47,971 nt of DNA from a bacterium. Lineage in GTDB: Bacteria > Verrucomicrobiota > Kiritimatiellia > CAIKKV01 > CAIYGI01. Numbering within the stretch: the first letter of the stretch is position 1; each line of letters begins with the position of its first letter. The stretch is taken from assembly GCA_025360745.1 (NCBI GenBank), contig JANYBP010000075.1, forward strand, positions 1-47,971, in the 5' to 3' direction. Of the stretch, positions 45,389 through 47,971 are shown one piece after another. A program made the position numbers and the translations under genes. The notes under the pieces are model-generated. The model made no database searches and was not told the origin of the DNA. It saw nothing but the letters and a program-made list of their open reading frames with translations.

Positions 45389-46392
45389 TTCGACTCTTCT
45401 TTCACAAACGGCAGTCCGCGCAGCAACTCCACCATCTCATCCACATCCAGCCGTCTGGTGTTGTGCGAGTTGTAGTCCTCCGAGGAACTGACCTGGGCTT
45501 CGCCCTCCGAGTAAAACTTGGCGTAGTTCAGGTCCCGGTTGTCGGCGGCGACGCGAAAATATTGGCCCAGATCCGCGGCCCGCGCGCGTTCTTCGCGGGT
45601 GAGCAGCGTCTCGTAGAGCTTCTCGCCGTGGCGGGTGCCGATCACCTGCACAGGGTTTGCGGCCTTGAAAACGCGCTTCATTGCCTCCGCGAGCGTGCCG
45701 ATGGTGGCGGCGGGCGCCTTTTGAACGAACAGATCGCCCGGCTTGCCATGCTGGAAGGCGTAGAGCACCAGGTCCACGGCGTCGTCCAGCGACATCATGA
45801 AGCGGGTCATCTCCGGATCGGTCACGGTCAGCGGACGCCCGGCACGGATCTGGTCCAGGAAAAGCGGGATCACCGAACCGCGCGAAGCCATGACGTTGCC
45901 ATAGCGGGTCACACAGAAAGTGCAACCGCGTTCGGCGGCGACACGTGAGCGCGCGATGGCGACCTTTTCCATCAATGCCTTCGACATGCCCATGGCATTA
46001 ATGGGGTAGGCGGCCTTGTCGGTGCTCAGCACGACCACGTTCTTGACGCCGCACGCCATGGCGGCGGTCAGCACGTTGTCCGTACCAATCACATTGGTCC
46101 GCACCGCCTCCATGGGATAGAACTCGCAGGATGGCACCTGCTTGAGGGCGGCGGCATTGAATACATAGTCCACGCCATCGAGCGCATCCCGCAGGCCGTC
46201 GGTATTTCGCACGTCACCGATGTAAAAGCGTAGTTTGTCGCTGCGGTAATGGTGCCGCATGTCGTCCTGCTTCTTCTCGTCGCGCGAAAAGATGCGAATC
46301 TGGGCGATATCGGTCTGCAAGAAGCGACGCAACACGGCGTTGCCGAAGGAACCGGTGCCGCCTGTTATGAGAAGCGTTTTAGCTTTGAACAT
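45349..46392 (-). CDS. capE: UDP-GlcNAc 4,6-dehydratase/5-epimerase (CapE/FnlA)
   Basis: A soluble SDR enzyme, 347 aa, catalysing the first step towards UDP-N-acetyl-L-fucosamine. Conserved: TLLITGGTGSFGNAVL (5-20), FSRDEKKQDDMR (35-46), FNAAALKQVP (79-88), the modified catalytic set STDKAAYPINAMGMSK (123-138) with Met before Lys, and TRYGNVMASRGSVIP (about 160-174). The tail after about residue 336 (SKANIEHSTFNAKR) is heptamer-derived and not family-like. GGAG lies 9 nt upstream of the ATG at 46392. First gene of the minus-strand cluster as seen in the window; capF and capG follow after a GxxExxY cassette and a four-helix cassette. Confidence 0.95.
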   Translation of the reverse strand: MFKAKTLLITGGTGSFGNAVLRRFLQTDIAQIRIFSRDEKKQDDMRHHYRSDKLRFYIGDVRNTDGLRDALDGVDYVFNAAALKQVPSCEFYPMEAVRTNVIGTDNVLTAAMACGVKNVVVLSTDKAAYPINAMGMSKALMEKVAIARSRVAAERGCTFCVTRYGNVMASRGSVIPLFLDQIRAGRPLTVTDPEMTRFMMSLDDAVDLVLYAFQHGKPGDLFVQKAPAATIGTLAEAMKRVFKAANPVQVIGTRHGEKLYETLLTREERARAADLGQYFRVAADNRDLNYAKFYSEGEAQVSSSEDYNSHNTRRLDVDEMVELLRGLPFVKEESKANIEHSTFNAKR

Positions 46393-46403
46393 ATGGGACT
46401 CCA

Positions 46404-46504
46404 AGTGGTGAGTGGTGACGGTCAGAATTGGACGTACAAAAACCAGGTATTCCGGAGTCAGAATTCAGAATCCAGAATGAATACGAAATAATCTGCCATG
46501 CAAG
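46404..46504. repeat. Short repeats between ATPase and capE
   Basis: AGTGGTG x2 (46404-46417), a TCAGAAT x3 array (46458-46478), and 46473-46504 (CAGAATGAATACG...) which recurs as a direct copy at 47934-47965 with few differences. The 177-bp gap must also contain the capE promoter; no boxes could be assigned. Confidence 0.75.
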
Positions 46505-46569
46505 AGTTAAAGGGGCTGTAAAATCGCAACTTGTCGCTTCGGTAATGGCGCCGCTGTCATCTGACGGAC

Positions 46570-47793
46570 CTATGCGAACATTCGATTGGCGGATAGCCGG
46601 AAGACGCCCTCCCGTTGCACAAGCGCGACATCATTCTGTCGGCAGACCTGTACCACCGGAATCTTCCCGAGTGTTTCTGCTGTTGCCAGGTGATGCTTCT
46701 CCAGCGGTTGATCTGACATTTTGGCCTCTACCAACAGCCAGGGGACGTTCTCGCGGGTCATCAAAAAATCGGTCTCTTCCTTCTGTTTGTTTCGAACATA
46801 GTAAAGGTCGAACTTCCGCCCGGTACTGTCGGTCCAAAAGCTGGCCCTGGCCAGCAATTCACATGCGACATAGTTTTCGAAACTATGCGCTGGTTCGGCA
46901 ATCCTGGTCCAGTCGTGCAAGTAGAATTTTGGCGCCTTGAGCAGAGAGCGTTTGATGTTGCGAGAGAATGGTCGCAGGGAGAATGTCAGGTAAAAATCGT
47001 CCAGTCGTCGCAGATAATTCTTAACCGTCACGGGACTGACTTGCAGGTGTCCGGCCAGCGAGGCGACGGATAACGGACTCCCAACCATTTCGGGAAGCAG
47101 ATGATAAAGATCGTGCAGATGTTCGCGATCGATGATCCTGGTGAGCGTGCCGATGTCCTCGCGGATGACGGTGTCGATGTAATCTCCGGCCCATTTGCGA
47201 TGAAACGTGGTTCGGGCGTTTAAAAGCGGCTCTGGAAAACCGCTGAACTTCAGTAACTGGTCTAATGCCGCTGTTTTCGCCGGCCTTGAATCCATTCGCA
47301 TCGCCAGGTATTCCCCGGCCGAATCCGGACAGACGGCGGGCGACGAGGGGTTCCCTGTGAATTCGGCCAGTGTGACGGGTAGAAGATGGAAAGTGAAGTA
47401 GCGACCCGCCAGACTGTCTCCTGTCCGCCGCAGAATATCCAGTTTGGCCGATCCGGGGACCATCAACCGGCAACGATCGGATAGACTGTCGAAGAACCCC
47501 TTGAGGATGTTCTTCCACTGCGGCATTTTGTGAATCTCATCCATGCAAACCCATGGTTCCGCGACAGAAGCCGGAAAGTCGGCCGTAAAGAACAGTTCGT
47601 CCGTCTTGTACAGTTGACGAATACTCCTAAGATCCCAAAGATAGTAGAGCCCTTCGCAACCGGTAGTCCGCAATTGCGCGCGGGCCAGGGTCGTCTTGCC
47701 GCATTGCCGGGGACCACTGATGAACCGCATCTGGCGGCCCCAGTCCCCGGAGAAGGCGATCTTGCTGAGTGTGCGATGGATCATGTTGACCAA
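46570..47793 (-). CDS. AAA ATPase with DUF4143 domain
   Basis: A 407-aa single-chain P-loop ATPase of the AAA_14/DUF4143 group, often found as isolated, frequently transferred genes of unknown role. Walker A is SGPRQCGKTT (26-35), Walker B VCMDEIHK (82-89, D85/E86), and a sensor-like MVPGSAKLDILRRTGDSLAGRY near 110-131. A winged-helix-like part (VASLAGHLQVSPVTVKNYLRRL near 245-266) leads to the DUF4143 nuclease-like end: ENYVACELL near 307-315, YYVRNKQKEETDFLM near 331-345, LLVEAKMSD near 353-361. Other starts are possible at 47784. It has no link to sugar synthesis and is flanked by a direct repeat of about 32 bp. Confidence 0.92.
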   Translation of the reverse strand: MVNMIHRTLSKIAFSGDWGRQMRFISGPRQCGKTTLARAQLRTTGCEGLYYLWDLRSIRQLYKTDELFFTADFPASVAEPWVCMDEIHKMPQWKNILKGFFDSLSDRCRLMVPGSAKLDILRRTGDSLAGRYFTFHLLPVTLAEFTGNPSSPAVCPDSAGEYLAMRMDSRPAKTAALDQLLKFSGFPEPLLNARTTFHRKWAGDYIDTVIREDIGTLTRIIDREHLHDLYHLLPEMVGSPLSVASLAGHLQVSPVTVKNYLRRLDDFYLTFSLRPFSRNIKRSLLKAPKFYLHDWTRIAEPAHSFENYVACELLARASFWTDSTGRKFDLYYVRNKQKEETDFLMTRENVPWLLVEAKMSDQPLEKHHLATAETLGKIPVVQVCRQNDVALVQREGVFRLSANRMFA

Positions 47794-47854
47794 TATATGC
47801 CGTTGTTATTATTAGTCAAACTAAAATGCGCCATCATTCATGATGGTCATCAAT

Positions 47855-47919
47855 CTGAGGTCTGAGGTCTGAGGTCGAGCAGTTGGACGGGCGGGCGGTT
47901 GGACAGTTGGATGGTCGGG
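47855..47919. repeat. CTGAGGT x3 array and 8-nt-period array
   Basis: CTGAGGT x3 (47855-47875) is followed by units with an 8-nt rhythm (CAGTTGGA, CGGGCGGG, CGGTTGGA, CAGTTGGA, TGGTCGGG; 47880-47919). It lies upstream of the AAA ATPase gene. A small palindrome CCATCATTCATGATGG is at 47831-47846. Confidence 0.8.
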
Positions 47920-47933
47920 CTGAGAATTACTCG

Positions 47934-47965
47934 CAGAATGAATACGCAATAACCTGCCATGGAAG
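47934..47965. repeat. Direct repeat flanking the ATPase, right copy
   Basis: CAGAATGAATACGCAATAA and following bases match 46473-46504 with three differences by eye over 32 nt, same orientation. With the left copy it brackets the AAA ATPase gene. Confidence 0.75.
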
Positions 47966-47971
47966 TCCCTT

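Overview
The window reads as chromosomal DNA of a Gram-negative bacterium. An O-antigen/capsule cluster (initiating sugar-phosphate transferase, Wzx-like flippase, Wzy-like polymerase, many glycosyltransferases) implies an outer polysaccharide. The housekeeping genes are GC-rich, while much of the polysaccharide cluster, most clearly about 34.5-41.8 kb, is visibly more AT-rich, as is usual for transferred surface-sugar loci. From overall style (KamA plus a Ddl-like ligase, a short UvrC, many unrecognised proteins, abundant short repeats) I lean towards the PVC superphylum or a relative, but no marker here proves it. No rRNA, tRNA, CRISPR array or transposase was found.

Layout. 0-5.1 kb: a minus-strand operon kamA / Ddl-like ATP-grasp ligase / 168-aa unknown protein, a plus-strand unknown gene, a decayed GxxExxY cassette and a truncated TPM-protein remnant. 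5.2-10.2 kb: plus-strand ComEC-like protein, unknown protein, AEC transporter and a short UvrC. 10.2-12.9 kb: repeats, a DUF3592-like remnant and a minus-strand fusion of a Memo-like domain to a THUMP/RNA-methyltransferase. 12.9-17.2 kb: unknown protein, AbiEii/DUF6036-like nucleotidyltransferase, recD2 and lipA; the first three overlap by ATGA. 17.2-18.5 kb: repeats and a GT2 glycosyltransferase. 18.5-46.4 kb: a minus-strand polysaccharide cluster. 46.6-47.8 kb: a DUF4143-type AAA ATPase.

How the cluster works. CapE, CapF and CapG homologues (45349-46392, 43625-44872, 41922-43220) form the known route to UDP-N-acetyl-L-fucosamine. A WbuB-like GT4 (24477-25763) is a candidate FucNAc transferase. 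A PglF/CapD-type 4,6-dehydratase and a PglE-type aminotransferase should make a UDP-4-amino-4,6-dideoxy sugar, and a PglC-type transferase could start the lipid-linked chain. Three ATP-grasp proteins and one FemAB-like protein suggest the glycan carries amide-linked groups. Wzx- and Wzy-like proteins would flip and polymerise it. Part of the cluster is duplicated, and recombination has left a dead chimeric glycosyltransferase at 29945-31069.

Most unusual signal. At least fifteen loci carry degenerate tandem repeats with a 7-nt period (GGTGGAR, GTGAGTG, GGTCGGA, GTTGAAT, CCCTGAA, CCACCTA, GCTCCCC and others), often as inverted pairs around a short loop. Several lie in frame inside conserved enzymes (CapG, CapF, the aminotransferase) and add 7-residue-period peptides such as HSPLTTH. 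Others replace the start or end of a gene. Three small genes (two GxxExxY proteins and one four-helix-bundle protein of the 23S-rRNA intervening-sequence family) are each bounded by inverted copies of such repeats that abut the start and stop codons. I infer a dispersed, possibly mobile palindromic element system tolerated inside coding sequence.
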